In this document: one piece after another, positions 12,501 to 27,639 of the stretch
Layout: every line of letters begins with the position of its first letter
Numbering within the stretch: position 1 is the first letter of the stretch
Assembly: GCF_027744825.2 (NCBI RefSeq)
Contig: NW_026527058.1
Coordinates: forward strand, 558,001-622,000
Direction: 5' to 3'
Origin: Synchiropus splendidus
Lineage: Eukaryota > Chordata > Actinopteri > Syngnathiformes > Callionymidae
Length of the DNA stretch: 64,000 bases
Program-made: the position numbers and the translations under genes
Notes under the pieces: generated by a model
What the model was told of the DNA's origin: nothing
Seen by the model: only the letters and a program-made list of their open reading frames with translations
The model's database searches: none

Positions 12501-15500
12501 TATAGCAGAAAAGGTCTTTCTAGTAGTTGCACATCAAATCTAAGCTGCCTGAAGTGTTTTTCCAAAGTTATTAACATTTTTATGTTTGGCGTTCCGGAAC
12601 CCATCTTTTCTCAGGCTGAAAACGCGTTTTCTGCATTGTGCCATAACTTTGCAGGGAAGCTTCAGAACATGAAATTTTAACCTCCCACTATTGCAGAAAG
12701 GGTCTGTCTTGTAGTTGCACATCAAATCTAACCTGTCTGAAGTGTTTTTCCAAAGTTATCAACTTTTTTATGTTTGGCGTTCCTGAATGGACCTTTTCTC
12801 AGGCTGAAAACGCGTTTCACGCATTGTTCCATAACTTTGCAGGGAAGCTTCAGAACATGAAATTTTCACCTCCCACAATGGCAGAAAGGGTCTTTCTAGC
12901 AGTTGCACATCAAATCTAAGCTGTCTGAAGTGTTTTTCCAAAATTATCAACATTTTTATGTTTGGCGTTCCGGAATCGACCTTATCTCTGACTGAAAACG
13001 CGTTTTCGGAATTGTGCCACAACTTGGCAGGGAAGCATCAGAACATGAAAATTCCACCTCCCACTATAGCAGAAAGGGTTTTTCTAATAGTTGCACATCA
13101 AATCTAAGCTGTCTGAAGTGTTTTTCCAAAGTTATCTACCTTTTTATGTTTGGCGTTCTGGAACCCACCTTATCTCAGTCTGAAAATGTGTTTTCTGCTT
13201 TGTGCCGTAACTTTGCCGGGAAGCCTCAGAACATGAAATTTTCACCTCCCGCTATAGTAGAAAGGGTCTTTCTAGTAGTTGCACTTTAAATCTACGCTGT
13301 CTGAAGTATTTTTTCAAAGTTATCAACACTTTTGTGTTTGGCGTACCGGAATCAACCTTATCTCTGGCTGAAACCGCGTTTGACGCATGGTGCCATAACT
13401 TTGCAGGGATGCATCAGAACATGACATTTTAAAGTTCCACTATAGCAGAAAAGGTCTTTCTAGTAGTTGCACATCAAATCTAAGCTGCCTGAAGTGTTTT
13501 TCCAAAGTTATTAACATTTTTATGTTTGGCGTTCCGGAACCCATCTTTTCTCAGGCTGAAAACGCGTTTTCTGCATTGTGCCATAACTTTGCAGGGAAGC
13601 TTCAGAACATGAAATTTTCACCTCCCACTATAGCAGAAAGGGTCTGTCTTGTAGTTGCACATCAAATCTAACCTGTCTGAAGTGTTTTTCCAAAGTTATC
13701 AACATTTTTATGTTTGGCGTTCCGGAATCGACCTTATCTCTGACTGAAAATGCGTTTCACGCATTGTTCCATAACTTTGCATGGAAGCTTCAGAACATGA
13801 AATTTTCACCTCCCACAATGGCAGAAAGGGTCTTTCTAGCAGTTGCACATCAAATCTAAGCTGTCTGAAGTGTTTTTCCAAAATTATCAACATTTTTATG
13901 TTTGGCGTTCCGGAATCGACCTTATCTCTGACTGAAAACGCGTTTTCGGAATTGTGCCACAACTTGGCAGGGAAGCTTCAGAACATGAAAATTCCACCTC
14001 CCACTATAGCAGAAAGATTTTTTCTAATAGTTGCACATCAAATCTAAGCTTTCTGAAGTGTTTTTCCAAAGTTATCTACCTTTTTATATTTGGCGTTCTG
14101 GAACCCACCTTATCTCAGTCTGAAAATGTGTTTTCTGCTTTGTGCCGTAACTTTGCCGGGAAGCCTCAGAACATGAAATTTTCACCTCCCGCTATAGTAG
14201 AAAGGGTCTTTCTAGTAGTTGCACTTCAAATCTACGCTGTCTGAAGTATTTTTTCAAAGTTATCAACACTTTTATGTTTGGCGTACCGGAATCAACCTTA
14301 TCTCTGGCTGAAAACGTGTTTGACGCATGGTGCCATAACTTTGCAGGGAAGCTTCAGAACATCGAATTTTCACCTCCCACAATCGTTGAAAGGGTCTTTC
14401 TAGTAGTTGCACATCAAATCTATGCTGTCTGAAGTGTTTTTCCAAAGTTCTCAAAATCTTTATGTTTGGCGTTCTGGAACCCACCTTATCTCAGGCTAAA
14501 AACGCGTTTTACGCATTGTACCATAACTTTGCATAAAGCTTCAGAACATGAAATTTTCACCTCCCACTATAGCAGAAAGGGTCTTTCTAGTAGTTACATT
14601 TCAAATCTAAGCTGTCTGAAGTGTTTTTCGAAAGTTATCAACATTTTCATGTTTGGCGTTCCGGAACCCACCTTATCTCAGGCTAAAAACGCGTTTTCTG
14701 CATTGTGCCATAACTTTGCAGGGAAGCTTCAGAACATGAAATTTTTACCTCCCACTATAGCAGAAAGCGTCTTTCTAGTAGTTTCTCGTGAAATCTAAGC
14801 TGTCTGCAGTGTTTTTCCAAAGATTTCAACATTTTTATTTTTGGCTTTCGGGAACCCACCTTATCTCAGGCTGAAAACGCGTTGTACGCATTGCACCATA
14901 ACTTTTCATAAAGCTTCAGAACATGAAATTTTCACCTCCCAGTATAGTAGAAAGGGTCTTTCTAGTAGTTGCTCATGATATCTAAGCTGTCTAAAGTGTT
15001 TTTCGAAAGTTATCAACATTTTTATGTTTGGTGTTCCGGAATCGACCTTATCTCAGTCTGAAAACGCGTTTTCTGCATTGTGCCATATATTCTAAGGGAA
15101 GGTTCAGAACATGAAATTTTCACCTCCCACTATAGCAGAAAGGGTCTTTCTAGTAGTTTCAAGTGAAATCTAAGCTGTCTGAAGTGTTTTTCCAAAGTTA
15201 TCAACATTTTTATGTTTGGCGTTCTGGAACCCACCTTATCTCAGTCTGAAAACGTGTTTTTTGCATTGTGCCATAACTTTGGAGGGAAGCTTCAGAACAT
15301 GAAATTTTCACCTCCCGCTATAGTAGAAAGGGTCTTTCTAGTAGTTGCACTTCAAATCTACGCTGTCTGAAGTGTTTTATCAAAGTTATCAACACTTTTA
15401 TGTTTGGCGTTCCTGAATCGACTTATCTCAGGCTGAAAACGCTTTTTACGCATTGTTCCATAACTTTGCAGGGAAGCTTCAGAACATGAAATTTTCAGCT

Positions 15501-15730
15501 CCCAGTATAGTAGAAATGGTCTTTCTAGTAGTTGCACATGATATCTAAGCTGTCTAAAGTGTTTTTCGAAAGTTATCAACATTTTTATGTTTGCCGTTCT
15601 GGAACCCACCTTATCTCAGTCTGAAAACGTGTTTTTTGCATTGTGCCATACATTCTAAGGGAAGGTTCAGAACATGAAATTTTCACCTCCCACTATAGCA
15701 GAAAGGGTCTGTCTAGTAGTTGCAGATCAA
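9600..15730. repeat. Satellite zone with replaced-segment monomer variants
   Basis: Two distinctive monomer types recur here. In the first, the usual CCATAACTTTGCAGGGAAGC is replaced by a segment reading CCATATATTCTAAGGGAAGG or CCATACATTCTAAGGG (near 9,639, 11,330, 11,890, 15,085 and 15,648). In the second, the junction reads TTTGCATAAAGCTTC, one base shorter than normal. A third type reads CATGACATTTTAAAGTTCC (near 10,420, 12,480 and 13,425). Their scattered recurrence at multiples of about 188 bp points to repeated block exchange. Confidence 0.75.
12768..14235. repeat. Five-monomer satellite block, partly duplicated at 940 bp
   Basis: The interval from about 12,800 to 13,295 recurs at about 13,740-14,235, an offset of 940 bp (exactly five monomers). 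Shared variants include TCCCACAATGGCAG, CTTATCTCTGACTG, TTCGGAATTGTGCC, TTATCTACCTTTTTAT and TTGTGCCGTAACTTTGCC. Confidence 0.8.
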
Positions 15731-18700
15731 ATCTAAGCTGTCTGAAGTGATTTTCCAAAGTTATCAACATTTTTATGTATGGCCTTCCAGAATCGACCTT
15801 ATCTCACGCTGAAAACGTGTTTTGCGCATTGTGCCATAACTTTGCAAGGAAGCTTCAGAACATGAAATTATCACCACCCACTATAGCAGAACGGGTCTTT
15901 CTAGTAGTTGCACATCAAATCCAAGCTGTCTGAAGTGTATTTCCAAAGTTATAAACATTTTTATGTTTGGCGTTCCGGAACCCACCTTATCTCAGGCTGA
16001 AACCGCATTTTCTGCATTGTGCCATAACTTTGAAGGAAAGCTTCAGAACATGAACGTTTCACCTCCCACTATAGCAGAAAGGGTCTTTCGAGTAGTTGCA
16101 CATCAAATATAAGCTGTCTGATGTGTTTTTCCAAAGTTATCAACATTTTTATGTTTGGCGTTCCGGAAAACATCTTATCTCAGGCTGAAAACGCGTTTTC
16201 TGCATTGTGCCATAACTTTGCAGGAAAGCTTCAGAACACGAAAGTTTCACCTACCACTATAGCAGAAATTGTCTTTCTAGTAGTTGCACATCAAATCTAA
16301 GCTGTCTGAAATGTTTTCCGAAAGTTATCAACATTTTTATGTTTGGCGTTCCGGAATCGACATTATCTCAGGATGAAAAATCGTTTTCTGCATTGTCCCA
16401 TAACTTTGCAGGGAAACTTCAGAACATGAAATGTTCACGTCCAACTATAGCAGAAAGGGTCATTCTAGTAGTTGCACATCAAATCAAAGCTGTCTGAAGT
16501 GTTTTTCCAAAGTTATCAACATTTTAATGTTTGGCGTTCCGGAATCGACCTTATCTCAGCCTGAAAACGCGTTTTACGCATTGTGCCATAACTTCTCAGG
16601 GAAGCTTCAGAACATGAAATGTTCACCTCCCACTATAGCAGAAAGGGTTTTTCTAGTAGTTGCACATCAAATCTAAGCTGTCTGAAGTGTTTTTCCAAAG
16701 TTATCAACATTTTTATGTTTGGCGTTCCAGAATCGACCTTATCTCAGGCTGAAAACGCGTTTTACGCATTGTGCCATAACTTTGCAGGGAACCTTTAGAA
16801 CATGAAATTTTCACCTCCCACTATAGCAGAAAGGGTCTTTCTAGTAGTTGCACATCAAATCTAAGCTGTCTGAAGTGGTTTCCTAAAGTTATCAACATTT
16901 TTATGTTTGGCGTTCCGGAACCCACCTTTTTTCAGGCTGAAAAGGCGTTTTCTGCATTGTGCCATAACTTTGCAGGGAAGCTTCAGAACATGAAATTTTC
17001 AACTCCCACTATGACAAACAGGGTCTTTCTAATAGTTGCTCATCAAATCTAATCTGTCTGAAGTGTTTTTCGAAAGTTATCAACATTTTTATGTTTGGCG
17101 TTCCGGAACCCACCTTATCTCAGGCTGAAAACTCGTTTTCTGCATTGTGCCATAACTTTGCAGCGAAGCTTCAGAACATGAAATTTTCTCCTCCCACTAT
17201 AGCATAAAGGGTCTTTCTTGTAGTTGCACCTCAAATCTAAGCTATCTGAAGTGTTTTTCCAAAGTTATCAACATTTTTATGTTTGGCGTTCCGGAACCCA
17301 CCTCATCTCTGGCTGAAAAAGCGTTTTCTGCTTTGTGCCATAACTTTGCTGGGAATATTTAGAACATGAAATTTTAACCTCCCACAATAGCATAAAGGGT
17401 CTTTCTTGTAGTTGCACATCAAATCTAAGCTGTCTGAAGTGGTTTCCCAAAGTGATCAACATTTTTATGTTTGGCGTTCCGGAACCCACCTTTTTTCAGG
17501 CTGAAAAGGCGTTTTCTGCATTGTGCCATAACTTTGCAGGGAAGCTTCAGAACATGAAATTTTAACCTCCCACTGTAGCAGAAAGGGTCTTTCTATTAGT
17601 TGCACATCAGATCTAAGCTGCCTGAAGTGTTTTTCCAAAGTTATCAACATTTTTAAGTTTGGTGTTCCGGAACCCACCTTATCTCAGGCTGAAAACGCGT
17701 TTTCTGCATTGTTCCTTAACTTTGCAGGGAAGCATCAGAACATGAAATTTTCAACTCCCATTATAACAAACAGGGTCTTTCTAATAGTTGCACATCAAAT
17801 CTAAGCTGTCTGAAATGTTTTTTCCAAAGTTATCAACATTTTTATGTTTGGCTTTCCGGGCCCCACCTTATCTCAGACTGAAAACGCACTTTCTGCTTTT
17901 GTGCCATAACTTTGCTGGGAATCTTTAGAACATGAAATTTTAACCTACCACAATAGCAGAAAGGGTCTTTCTAGTAGTTGCACATCAAATCTAAGTTGTG
18001 TGAAATGTTTTTTCCAAATTATCAACATTTTTATGTTTGGCGTTCCGGAACCCACCTTATCTCAGGCTGAAAACGTGTTTTCTGCATTGTGCCATAACTT
18101 TGCAGGGAAGCTTCAGAACATGAAATTTTATCCTCCCACTCTAGCAGAAAGGGTCTTTCTAGTAGTTGCACATCAAATCTAAGCTGTCTGAAGCGTTTTT
18201 CCAAAGTTATAAACATTTTTATGTTTGGCGTTCCGGAATCGACCTTATCTCAGGCTGAAAACGCGATTTACGCATTCTGCCATAACTTTGCAGGGAAGGT
18301 TCAGAACATGAAATGTTCACCTCCCACTATAGCAGAAAGGGTCTTTCTAGTATTTGCACATCAAATCTAAGCTGTATGAAGTGTTTTTCCAAAGTTATCA
18401 ACATTTTTATGTTTGGCGTTGCGGAATCAACCTTATCTCAGGCTGAAAACGCGTTTTCTGCATTGTGCCATAACTTTGCAGGCAAGCTTCAGAACATGAA
18501 ATTTTCAACTCCCACTGTAACAGACAGGGTCTTTCTTGTAGTTGCACATCAAATCTAAGCTGTCTGAAGTGTTTTTTCGAAAGCTATCAACATTTTTTAG
18601 GTTGCCGTTCCAGACACGACCTTATCTTGGGCTGAAAACGCGTTTTCTGCATTGTGCCATAACTTTGCAGGGAAGCTTCAGAACATGAAATTTTCACCTC

Positions 18701-18779
18701 CCACTATAGCAGAAAGGGTCTTTCTATTAGTTGCACATCAAATCTAAGCTGTCTTAAGTGTTTTTCCAAAGTTATCAAC

Positions 18780-19138
18780 ATTCTTATGTTTGGCGTTTCG
18801 GAATCAACCTTATCTCAGGCTGAAAACGCGTTTTCAGCATTGAGCCATCACTTTGCAGGAAAGCTGCAGAATATTAAATTTTCACCTCCCACTTTAGCAG
18901 AAAGGGACTTTCTAGTAGTTGCACATCAAATCTAAGCAGTTTGAAGTGTTTTTCCAAAGTTATCAACATTCTTATGTTTGGCGTTTCGGAATCAACCTTA
19001 TCTCAGGCTGAAAACGCGTTTTCAGCATTGAGCCATCACTTTGCAGGAAAGCTGCAGAATATTAAATTTTCACCTCCCACTTTAGCAGAAAGGGACTTTC
19101 TAGTAGTTGCACATCAAATCTAAGCAGTTTGAAGTGTT
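18780..19138. repeat. Pair of adjacent near-identical satellite monomers
   Basis: Two successive monomers (18,780-18,950 and 18,968-19,138) share a set of rare variants: CATTCTTATG, GCGTTTTCAGCATTGAGCC, AGAATATTAAATTTTC and AGGGACTTTC. The first reads as the direct template of the second, so this is a very recent single-monomer duplication. Confidence 0.8.
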
Positions 19139-22100
19139 TTTCCAAAGTTATCAACATTTTTATGTTTGGCGTTCCGGAATCGACCTTATCTCAGGCTGAA
19201 AACGCGTTTTACGCATTGCGCCATAACTTTGCAGGAAAGCTTCAGAACATGAAATTTTCAATTCCCACCACTAAAGCAAAAAGGGTTTTTCTCCTACTTG
19301 CACATCAAATGTAAGCTGTCTGAAGTGTTTTTCGATAGTTTTCAACATTTTTATATTTGGCGTTCCAGAATCGACCTTATCTCAGGCTGAAAACACGTTT
19401 TCTGCATTGTGCCATAACTTTGCAGGGAAGCTTCAGAACATGAAATTTTCAACTCCCTCTACAGCAGAAAGGGTCTTTCTAGTAGTTGCACGTCAAATCT
19501 AAGCTGTCTGAAGTGTTTTTCCAAAGTTGTCAACATTTTTATGTTTGGCGTTCCAGAACCCACCTTTTCTCAGGCTGAAAATGCGTTTTCTGCATTGTGC
19601 CACAACTTTGCAGGGAAGCTTTAGAACATGAAATGTTCACCTCCCACTATAGCAGAAAGGGTCTCTCTAGTAGTTGCACATCAAATCTAAGCTGTCTGAA
19701 GTGTTTTTCCAAAGTTGTCAACATTTTTATGTTTGGCGTTTCGGAACCCACCTTTTCTCAGGCTGAAAATGCGTTTTCTGCATTGTGCCACAACTTTGCT
19801 GGGAAGCTTCAGAACATGAAATTTTCACCTCCCACTATAGCAGAAAGGGTCTTTCTAGTAGTTGCACATCAAATCTAAGCAGTTTGAAGTGTTTTTCCAA
19901 AGTTATCAACATTTTTATGTTTGACGTTCCGGAATCAACCTTATCTCAGGCTGAAAACGCGTTTTACGCATTGCGCCATAACTTTGCAGGAAAGCTTCCG
20001 AACATGAAATTTTCAATTCCCACTAAAGCAGAAAGGGTTTTTCTCCTACTTCCACATCAAATCTAAGCTGTCTGAAAAGATTTTCGAAATTTATCAACAT
20101 TTTTATGTTTGCCGTTCAGGAATCGACCTTATCTCAGGCTGAAAACCCGTTTTCTGCATTGTGCCTTAACTTTGCAGGGAAGCTTCAGAACATGAAATTT
20201 TCACCTCCCACTATAGCAAAAAGGGTCTTTCTAGTAGTTGCACATCAAATCTAAGCTGTCTGAAGTTTTTTTTCCAAAGTTATCAACATTTTGATGTTTG
20301 GCGTTTCGGAATCGACCTTATCTAATGATGGAAACGCGTTTCCTGCATTGTGCCAAAACTTTGTAGGTAAGCTCCAGAACATGAAATTTTCACCTCCCAC
20401 TATAGCAGAAAGGGTCTTTCTAGTAGTTGCACATCCAATCTAAGCTGTTTGAAGTGTTTTTCCGAAGTTATCAACATTTTTATCTTTGGCGTTTCGGAAT
20501 CGACCTTATCTCCGGCTGAAAATGCGTTTTCTGCATAGTGCCATAACTTTGCAGGGAAGCTTGAGAACATGAAGTTTTAACCTCCCACTATAGCAGAAAA
20601 GGTCATTCTAGCAGTTGCACATCAAATCTAAGCTGTCTTGAAGTGTTTTTCTGAAGTTATCAACATTTTTATGTTTGGCGTTCCGGAACCCACCTTATCT
20701 CAGCCTGAAAACGCGTTTTACATATTTTGCCATAACTTTGGAGGGAAGCTTCAGAACATGACATTTTTACATCCCACTATAGCAGAAAGGGTATTTCTAG
20801 TACTTGCACATCAAATCTAAGCTGTCTGAAGTGTTTTTCCAAAGTTATCAACATTTTTATGTTTGGCGTTCTGGAACCCATCTAATCTCTTGCTGAAAAC
20901 GCGTTTTCTGCATTGTGCCATAACTTTTCAGGGAAGCTTCAGAACATGAAATGTTCGCCTCCCACTATAGCAGATAGGGTCTTTCTAGTAGTTGCACATC
21001 AAATGTAAGCTGTCTGAAGTGTTTTTCTGAAGTTATCAACATTTTTATGTTTGGCGTTCCGGAACCCACCTTATCTCACCCTGAAAACGCGTTTTACATA
21101 TTTTGCCATAACTTTGCAGGGAAGCTTCAGAACATGACATTTTAACATCCCACTATGGCAGAAAGGGTCTTTCTAGTAGTTGCACATCAAATCTAAGCTG
21201 TCTGAAGTGTTTTTCCAAAGTTATCAACATTTTTATGTTTGGCGTTCTGGAACCCACCTAATCTCAGGCTGAAAATGCGTTTCCTGCATTGTTGCATAAC
21301 TTTGCAGGGATGCCACAGAACATGAAATTTTCACCTGCCGCTGTAGTAGAAAGGGTCGTTCTAGTAGTTGCACATCCAATCCAAGCTGTCTGAAGTGGCT
21401 TTCCAAAGTTATCAACATTTTTATGTTTGGAGTTCCGGAATCAACCTTATCTCAGGCTGAACACCGGTTTTCTTCATTGTGCCATAACTTTGCAGGGATG
21501 CATCAGAACATGACATTTTAAACTTCCACTATAGCAGAAAAGGTCTTTCTAGTAGTTGCACAAAAAAATTCTAATCTGTCTGAAGTGTTTTTCCAAAGTT
21601 ATCAACATTTTTATGTTTGGCGTTCCGTAATTGACCTTGTCTCATGCTGAAAACGCGTTTTCTGCATTGTGCCATAACTTTGCAAGGAAGCTTCAGAACA
21701 TGAAATTTTATCATTGCGCTATAGCAGAAAAGGTCTTTCTAGTAGGTGTACATCAAATCTAAGCTCTCTGAAGTGTTTTTCCAAAGTTATCCACATTTTA
21801 ATGTTTGGCGTTCCGGAATCGACCTTATCTCAGGCTGAAAACGCGTTTTACGCATTGTGCCATAACTTTGCATAAAGCTTCAGAACATGAAATTTTCACC
21901 TCCCACGATAGCAGAAAGGGTCTTTCTAGTAGTTGCAGATCAAAACAAAGCTGTCTGAAATGTTTTTCCAAAGTTATCAACAGTTTTATGTTTGGCATTC
22001 CGGAAACGACCTTATCTCAGGCTGTAAACGCGTTTTACGCATGGTGCCATAACTTTGCTTGGAAGCTTCAGAACATCTAATTTTCACCTCCCACAATAGC

Positions 22101-25100
22101 AGAAACGGTCTTTCTAGTTGTTGCTCATCAAATCTAAGCTGTCTGAAGTGTTTTTCCAAAGTTATCTACATTTTTATGTTTGGCGTTCCGGAATCGAACT
22201 TATCTCAGGCTGAAAACGTGTTTTCTGCATTGTGCCATAGCTTTGCAGGGAAGCTTCAGAACATGAAATTTTAACCTCCCACTATAGCAGAAAGGGTCTT
22301 TCTAGTAGTTGCACATCAAATGTAAGCGGTCTGAAGTGTATTTCAAAAGTTATCAACTTTTTTATGTTTGACGTTCCTGAATCGACCTTATCACAGGCTG
22401 AAAACGTGTTTTACGCATTGTGCCATAACTTTGCAGGCAAGCTTCAGAACATTACATTTTCACATCCCACCATAGCAGAAAGGGTCTTTCAAGTAGTTGC
22501 AGATCAAATCTAAGCTGTCTGAAATGTTTTTCCAAAGTTATCAACATTTTTATGTTTGGCGTTCTGGACCCCACCTTATCTCAGTCTGAAAACGTGTTTT
22601 TTGCATTGTGCCATAACTTTGCAGGGAAGCCTCAGAACATGAAATTTCTACCTGCCGCTATAGTAGAAAGGGTCTTTCTAGTAGTTGCTCATCGAATCTA
22701 AGCTGTCTTAAGTGTCTTTTCGAAGTTATCAACACTTTTATGTTTGGCGTTCCAGAATCGACCTTATCTCAGCCTGAAAACGCGTTTTACGCATGGTGCC
22801 ATAACTTTGCAGGGAAGCTTCAGAACATCAAATTTTCACCTCCCACAATGGCAGAAAGGGTCTTTCTAATAGTTGCACATCAAATCTAAGCTGTCTTAAA
22901 TGTTTTTCCAAAGTTATCAACATTTTTATGTTTGGCGTTCTGGAACCCACCTTATCTCAGGCTGAAAACGCGTTTTCTGCATTGTGCCATAACTTTGCAG
23001 GGAAGCTTCAGAATATGATATTTTAACCTCCCGCTATTGCAGAAAGGGTCTTTCTTGTAGTTGCACATCAAATCTAAGCTGTCTGAAGTGTTTTTCCAAA
23101 GTTATCAACATTTTTATGTTTGGCGTTCCGGAACCCACCTTATCTCAGGCTGAAAACGCGTTTTCTCCATTGTGCCATAACTTTGCAGGGAAGCTTCAGA
23201 ACATGAAATTTTCACCTCCCACTATAGCAGAAAGGGTCTTTCTACTACTTGCACATCAAATCTAAGCTGTCTGAAGTGTATTTCAAAAGTTATCAACTTT
23301 TTTATGTTTGGCGTTCCTGAATCAACCTTATCTCAGGCTGAAAACGCGTTTAACGCATTGTTCCATAAATTTGCAGGGAAGCTTCAGAACATCGAATTTT
23401 CAACTCCCACTATAGCAGAAAGGGACTTTCTAGTAGTTGCACATCAAAGCTAAGCTGTCTGAAGTGTTTTTCCAAAGTTATCAATATTTTTATGTTTGGT
23501 GTACCGGAATCGACCTTATCTCAGGCTGAAAACGCGTTTTCTGCATTGTGCCATAACTTTGCATGGAAGCTTCAGAACATGAAATTTTAAACTTGCGCTA
23601 TAGCAGAAAAGGTCTTTCTAGTAGTTGTACATCAAATCTAAGCTGTCTGAAGTGTTTTTCCAAAGATATCCACATTTTAATGTTTGGCGTTCCGGAATCG
23701 ACCTTATCTCAGGCTGAAAACGCGTTTTACGCATTGTCCCATAACTTTGCATCAAGCTTCAGAACATGAAATTTTCACCTCCCACGATAGCAGAAAGGGT
23801 CTTTCTAGTAGTTGCAGATCAAAACTAATCTGTCTGAAATGTTTTTCCAAAGTTATCAACAGTTTAATGCTTGGCATTCTGGAATCGACCTTATCTCAGG
23901 CTGTAAACGCGTTTTACGCATGGTGCCATAACTTTGCTGGGAAGATTTAGAACATCAAATTTTCACCTCCCACAATAGCAGAAACGGTCTTTCTAGTAGT
24001 TGCAAATCAAATGTAAGCTGTCTGAAGTGTTTTTCCAAAGTTATCAACACTTTTATGTTTGGCGTACCGGAATCGACCTTATCTCAGGCTGAAAACGCGT
24101 TTTACGCATTGTGCCACAACTTTGCATAAAGCTTCAGAACATGAAATTTTTACCTCCCTCTATAGCAGAAAGGGTCTTTCAAGTAGTTTCACGTGAATTC
24201 TAAGCTGTCTGAAGTGTTTTTCCTAAGTTATCAACATTTTTATGTTTGGCGTTCCGGAATCAACTTTATCTCAGGCTGAAAACGTGTTTTCCGCATTGTG
24301 CCATAACTTTTCAAGGAAGCTTCAGAACATGAAATTTTAAACTTCCACCATTGCAGAAAAGGTCTTTCTGGTAGTTGCACATCAAATCTAAGCTGTCTGA
24401 AGTGTTTTTCCAAACTTTTCAACATTTTTATGTTTGGCGTTCGGGAACCCACCTTATCTCAAGCTGAAAACGCGTTTTCTGCATTGTGCCATAACTTTGC
24501 AGGAAACTTCAGAATATGAAATTTTAACCTCCCACTATTGCAGAAAGGGTCTGTCTTGTTGTTGCACATCAAATCTAAGCTGTCTGATGTGTTTTTCCAA
24601 AGTTATCAACATTTTCATGTTTGGCGTTCCGGAATCGACCTTATCTCAGGCTGAAAACGCGTTTTACGCATTGTGCCATAACTTTGCATAAAGCTTCAGA
24701 ACATGAAATTTTCACCTCCCACTATAGCAGAAAGGGTCTTTCGAGTAGTTGCAGATCAAATCTAAGCTGTCTGAAGTGTCTTTAATAAGTTATCAACATT
24801 TTTATGTTTGACATTCCAGAATCGACCTTATCTCTGGCTGAAAACGCGTTTTCTGCATTGTGCCACAACTTTGCAGGGAAACTTCAGAACATGAAATTTT
24901 CACCTACCGCTATAGCATATAGGGTCTTTCTAATAGTTGCACATCAAATCTAAGCTGTCTGAAGTGTTTTTCCAAAGTTATCAACATTTTTATGTTTGCG
25001 TTCCGGAATCGACCTTATCTCAGGCTGAAAACGCGTTTTACGCATTGTGCCATAACTTTGCATAAAGCTTCAGAACATTACATTTTCACATCCCACTAAA

Positions 25101-27639
25101 GCAGAAAGGGTCTTTCTAGTAGTTGCACATCAAATCTAAGCTGTCTGAAGTGTATTTCAAAAGTTATCGTATTTTTTATGTTTGGCGTTCCTGAATCGAC
25201 CTTATTTCAGGCTGAAAACGTGTTTTCTGCATTGTGCCATATCTTTGCAGGGAAGCCTCAGAACATGAAATTTCCACCTGCCGCTATAGTAGAAAGGGTC
25301 TTTCTAGTAGTTGCTCATCGAATCTAAGCTGTCTTAAGTGTCTTTTCGAAGTTATCAACACTTTTATGTTTGGCGTTCCAGAATCGACCTTATCTCAGCC
25401 TGAAAACGCGTTTTACGCATTGTGCCATAACTTTGCAGGGAAGCTTCAGAACATCAAATTTTCACCTCCCACAAACGCAGAAAGGGTCTTTCTAGTAGTT
25501 GCACATCAAATCTAAGCTGTCTGAAATGTTTTTCCAAAGTTATCAACATTTTTATGTTTGGCGTTCTGGAACCCACCTTATCTCAGGCTGAAAACGCGTT
25601 TTCTGCATTGTGCTATAACTTTGCAGGGAAGATTCAGAATATGATATTTTAACCTCCCGCTATTGCAGAAAGGGTCTGTCTTGTAGTTGCACATCAAATC
25701 TAAGCTGTCTGATGTGTTTTTCCAAAGTTATCAACATTTTTATGTTTGGCGTTCCGGAATCGACCTTATCTCAGGCTGAAAACGCGTTTTACGCATTGTG
25801 CCATAACTTTGCATAAAGCTTCAGAACATTACATTTTCACATCCCACTAAAGCAGATAGGGTCTTTCGAGGAGTTGCACATCAAATCTAAGCTGTCTGAA
25901 GTGTTTTTCCAAAGTTATCAACATTTTTATGTTTGGCGTTCCGGAATCAACCTTATCTCAGGCTGAAAACACGTTTTCTGCATTGTGCCATAACTTTGCA
26001 GGGAAGCTTCAGAACATGAAATTTTCACCTCCCACTATAGCAGAAAGTGTCTTTCTAGTAGTTGCACATCAAATCTAAGCTGTCTGAAGTGTTTTTCCAA
26101 AGTTATCAACATTTTTATGTGTGGCGTTCTGGAACCCACCTTATCTCAGCCTGAAAACGCGTTTTACATATTTTGCCATAACTTTGCAGGGATGCTTCAG
26201 AAGATGAAATTTTAACATCCCACTATAGCAGAAATGGTCTTTCTAGTAGTTGCATATAAAATCTAAGTTGTCTGAAGTGTTTTTCCAAAGTTATCAACAT
26301 TCTTATGTTTGGCGTTCCGGAATCAACCTTATCTCAGACTGAAAACGTGTTTTCTGCATTGTGCCATAACTTTGCAGGGAAACTTCAGAACATGAAATTG
26401 TCAGCTCCAACTATAGCAGAAAGGGTCTTTCTAGTAGTTTCACATCAAATCTAAGCTGTCTGAAGTGTTTTTCCAAAGTTATCAATATTTTTATGTTTGG
26501 CGTTCCGGAATCGACCTAATCTCAGGCTGAAAACGCGTTTCCTGCATTGTAGCATAACTTTGCAGGGATGCTTCAGAACATGAAATGTTCGCCTCCCACT
26601 GTAGCAGAAAGGGTCTTTCTAGTAGTTGCACATCAAATCTAAGCTGTCTGAAGTGTTTTTCCAAAGTTATCAACATTTTTATGTTTGGCGTTCTGGAACC
26701 CACCTTATCTCAGGCTGAAAACGTGTTTTCTGCATTGTGCCATAACTTTGCATAAAGCTTCAGCACATGAAATTTTCACCACCGACTGTAGCAGAAAGGG
26801 TCTTTCTAGTACTTGCAGATCAAATCTAAGCTGTCTGAAATGTTTTTCCAAAGTTATCAACGTTTTTATGTTTGGCGTTCTGGAATCGACCTTATCTCAG
26901 TCTGAAAACGTGTTTTTTGCATTGTGCCATAACTTTGCAGGGAAGCCTCAGAACATGAAATTTTCACCTGCCGCTATAGTAGAAAGGGTCTTTCTAGTAG
27001 TTGCACAGCAAATCTAAACTGTCTGAAGTGTTTTTACAAAGTTATCAACTTTTTTATGTTTCCCGTTCCGGAATCGACCTTATGTCAGGCTGAAAACGCG
27101 TTTTACGCATTGTGCCATAACTTTGCAAGGAAGCTTCAGAACATAAAAATTTCACATCCCACTATAGCAGAAAGGGTATTTCTAGTAGTTACACTTCAAA
27201 TCTAAGCTGTCTGAAGTGTTTTTTCGAAAGTTATCAACATTTTTATGTTTGGCGTTCCGGAATTGACCTTGTCTCAGGCTGAAAAATCGTTTTCTGCATT
27301 GTCCCATAACTTCTCAGGGAAGCTTCAGAACATGAAATTTCGACCTCCCACTATAGCAGAAAGGGTATTTCTAGTAGTTACACTTCAAATCTAAGCTGTC
27401 TGAAGTGTTTTTCCAAAGTTATCAACATTTTAATGTTTGGCCTTATAGAATCGACCGTATCTCAGGATGAAAAATAGTTTTCTGCATTGTCCCATAACTT
27501 TCCAGGGAAGCTTCAGAACATGAAATTTTGACCTAACACTATAGCAGAAAGGGTCTTTCTAGTAGTTGCACATCAAATCTAAGCTGTCTGAAGTGCTGTT
27601 CCAAAGTGATAAACATTTTTACGTTTGGCGTTTCGGAAT

